Source: Paenibacillus sp. PL91
GTDB taxonomy: Bacteria; Bacillota; Bacilli; Paenibacillales; Paenibacillaceae
DNA: 64,000 nucleotides
Assembly (NCBI RefSeq): GCF_012935325.2
Contig: NZ_JABBYG020000004.1
Coordinates: forward strand, 434,001-498,000
Reading direction: 5' to 3'
Part shown: positions 62,407 to 64,000 of the stretch, piece after piece
Layout of the letters: every line of letters starts with the position of its first letter
Numbering within the stretch: position 1 is the first letter of the stretch
Position numbers and translations under genes: made by a program
Notes under the pieces: model-generated
The model's input: only the letters and a program-made list of their open reading frames with translations
The model's database searches: none
What the model was told of the DNA's origin: nothing

Positions 62407-64000
62407 ATGAGACAAAAAATTAGCCGGCTTGGGCTGATCATTTTCATTTTTGCCATAGCCTTTGGATGCCAAAATCAGGGATCGAAACCGAAAGAACAAG
62501 ACTTAATGCATGTAAAATCAATCCAAGGAGATCAGTCGAAAAAAATCATCCTCCTGCTCATTGATTCTTTAATGGCTGGAGCGATCGATGAAGGCATTAG
62601 GCAAAATGAGCTTCCCACCTTTCAATTCCTCATCGAACACGGCCAGTATTATAAGGACATGGTGAGCTCGTTTCCCACAATGTCTGTAACCATCGACAGC
62701 TCACTCATAACGGGTAAATATCCGAATAGCCATCATGTGCCGGGACTGACCTGGTATTCTACGGAAGAAAAGAAAGTTATCAATTATGGAACCGGACCGA
62801 TGGAAGTGATAAAGCATGGCGTTGATCCGGTCTTGGTTGATGGATTAATCAACTTAAACGGGAAGCATCTGAATCCCCATCTGCCTACCATCTATGAAGA
62901 ACTGGCGGAGCATGGGCTGAAATCCGGTTCTATTAATGGTTTGATCTATCGGGGGATGAGTAACCATACGCTTTCGATTCCTCCGTGGATACAAGGTCCA
63001 ACCTCTTTACCGAGTGAGGTGAAAGTAAAAGGTCCGGATTATTTCGCGTTAGGCTCATTGTCCAATCCGCTTCAAGGCATTAAAAATCTGTCTGACGGTT
63101 TAACCAGTCGCTTAGGCTTAAATAATTCATTTTCCATAGAAATGATTCAATACTTGATCAATGAAAATAAATTGCCGGATTTTTCCTATGTGTATTTGCC
63201 TGATTTGGATCAGAAGCTGCATAAGAAAGGTCCTTCTGATATCAAAGGCGTCAAGGAACTGGATCGGCAGCTTCAATCACTTTTAAAATCATACGGTTCT
63301 CCGGAAAAAGCTTTAAGCAAAGCGATTTTTATAATCGCAGGGGATAGCGGGATGACTCAAATTTTACCTGCCGAAAAAAATCCGGTTATCGACCTGCCAT
63401 CCATTTTCGGCGACTATCAGGTTCTGCGCCAGGGAGAAGCTGTTACGGAAGAAACGGAAATCGTCCTTGCCGTAAATGAAACGATGGCTTACGTATACGC
63501 ACTTCAATCGAGCCAATCGTTAAGAGACATCGCAAAGCTGTTAAAAGCTGATCCGCGCATTGATTTTGTTTCGTGGAAGGAAAACGGTTGGATTTATGCG
63601 GTCCAAGGAAAAACAGCCAAAGAGCTCAAGTACAAAGCGAAAGGCAACATTATTGACCCATATAAGCAAGCTTGGACAATCGAGCAGGATACTGAGGTGT
63701 TGGATTTAAAGATTGCAAACCATGCGCTGGAGTACGGACAATATCCTGATGTTTTACAACGATTGTCAGGAGCTTTGCATTCTCACAAGGGACAGTTTTT
63801 GGTCGTTACTGCAAAGCCGGGCTATGAATTGGCAGACAGAAGCTCACCTTTGCACAAAGGGGGCGGAGGTCACGGTTCGATTCGTAAAGATGAATCTTTG
63901 ATTCCTCTGATCATATGCGGAACGGAGCAAAAGCCGGAATACTTGCGAATTGTCGATTTAAAATCATTTTTGCTAAAATTGTTACTTGATACGAATGATG
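62407..64000 (+). CDS. Alkaline-phosphatase-superfamily phosphodiesterase lipoprotein (partial, runs off the window)
   Basis: The frame opens at ATG 62407 and is open to the last base (531 codons), so the C-terminus is missing. The signal peptide ends in lipobox AFGC (Cys near residue 19), giving a membrane-tethered extracellular enzyme. It resembles type I phosphodiesterase/nucleotide pyrophosphatase proteins: metal Asp in LLLIDSL, probable nucleophile Thr in SFPTMSVT, Asp and His in PDLDQKLHKKGP, and a late His in GGGGHGS. The usual GDHG metal motif reads AGDSGM here, so one metal ligand is replaced by Ser. GAGGATGTGG lies about ten bases upstream. The substrate is unknown; it appears unrelated to the glycan cluster. 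Confidence 0.8.
   Translation, partial: MRQKISRLGLIIFIFAIAFGCQNQGSKPKEQDLMHVKSIQGDQSKKIILLLIDSLMAGAIDEGIRQNELPTFQFLIEHGQYYKDMVSSFPTMSVTIDSSLITGKYPNSHHVPGLTWYSTEEKKVINYGTGPMEVIKHGVDPVLVDGLINLNGKHLNPHLPTIYEELAEHGLKSGSINGLIYRGMSNHTLSIPPWIQGPTSLPSEVKVKGPDYFALGSLSNPLQGIKNLSDGLTSRLGLNNSFSIEMIQYLINENKLPDFSYVYLPDLDQKLHKKGPSDIKGVKELDRQLQSLLKSYGSPEKALSKAIFIIAGDSGMTQILPAEKNPVIDLPSIFGDYQVLRQGEAVTEETEIVLAVNETMAYVYALQSSQSLRDIAKLLKADPRIDFVSWKENGWIYAVQGKTAKELKYKAKGNIIDPYKQAWTIEQDTEVLDLKIANHALEYGQYPDVLQRLSGALHSHKGQFLVVTAKPGYELADRSSPLHKGGGGHGSIRKDESLIPLIICGTEQKPEYLRIVDLKSFLLKLLLDTND

Overview
The window reads as chromosome of a Gram-positive, spore-former-type Bacillota, most like Paenibacillus or a close relative. 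The signs are strong GGAGG ribosome sites with frequent TTG and GTG starts, YesM/YesN-type two-component systems beside sugar ABC transporters that lack their own ATPase, S-layer-homology (SLH) anchoring, and a GC content near 50 percent. The species call is inference. No tRNA, rRNA, transposase, integrase or CRISPR array was seen.

Layout. 1-2933: larE-larB-larC, the synthesis operon for the nickel-pincer nucleotide cofactor. 3056-5783: a uronate-isomerase-like amidohydrolase and an M29 aminopeptidase. 6172-15275: a sugar ABC importer (binding protein plus two permeases) with two back-to-back sensor kinase/AraC-type regulator pairs. 15516-21775: a sialic acid operon (YhcH/NanQ-like protein, binding protein, two permeases, nanK, nanA, nanE). 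21838-23871 (minus): a DUF5107/TPR protein. 24204-29205: sensor kinase, membrane-anchored solute-binding protein and regulator, which look like a three-component sensor. 29408-51891: a cohesin-SLH surface protein followed by five large secreted glycosidases (GH101, GH20, GH31, GH95, GH33). 52103-55345: a third sugar importer. 55556-59662: a GH84 enzyme. 59723-62211: a MocR-type regulator divergent from an EamA transporter. 62407-end: a truncated lipoprotein phosphodiesterase.

Main discovery candidate. All six glycosidases end in the same tandem: a cohesin-like module followed directly by a type-I-like dockerin. The small gene at the head of the cluster fuses a signal peptide, a divergent cohesin-like domain and three SLH repeats. 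This has the parts list of a cell-surface multi-enzyme complex, not for cellulose but for mucin-type and other host glycans: endo-alpha-GalNAc-ase, beta-hexosaminidase, probable alpha-GalNAc-ase, alpha-fucosidase, sialidase and O-GlcNAcase/hexosaminidase. Cohesin and dockerin on the same chain would allow head-to-tail assembly, and the SLH protein could tether it. Clostridium perfringens glycosidases with cohesin or dockerin modules are the nearest precedent I know. The adjacent nan operon would import and catabolise sialic acid released by the GH33 enzyme, and the other importers probably take up other released sugars.

Limits. Domain calls come from reading motifs by eye, not from profile searches. 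Substrates of the transporters, cohesin-dockerin pairing and GH31 specificity are inferences.
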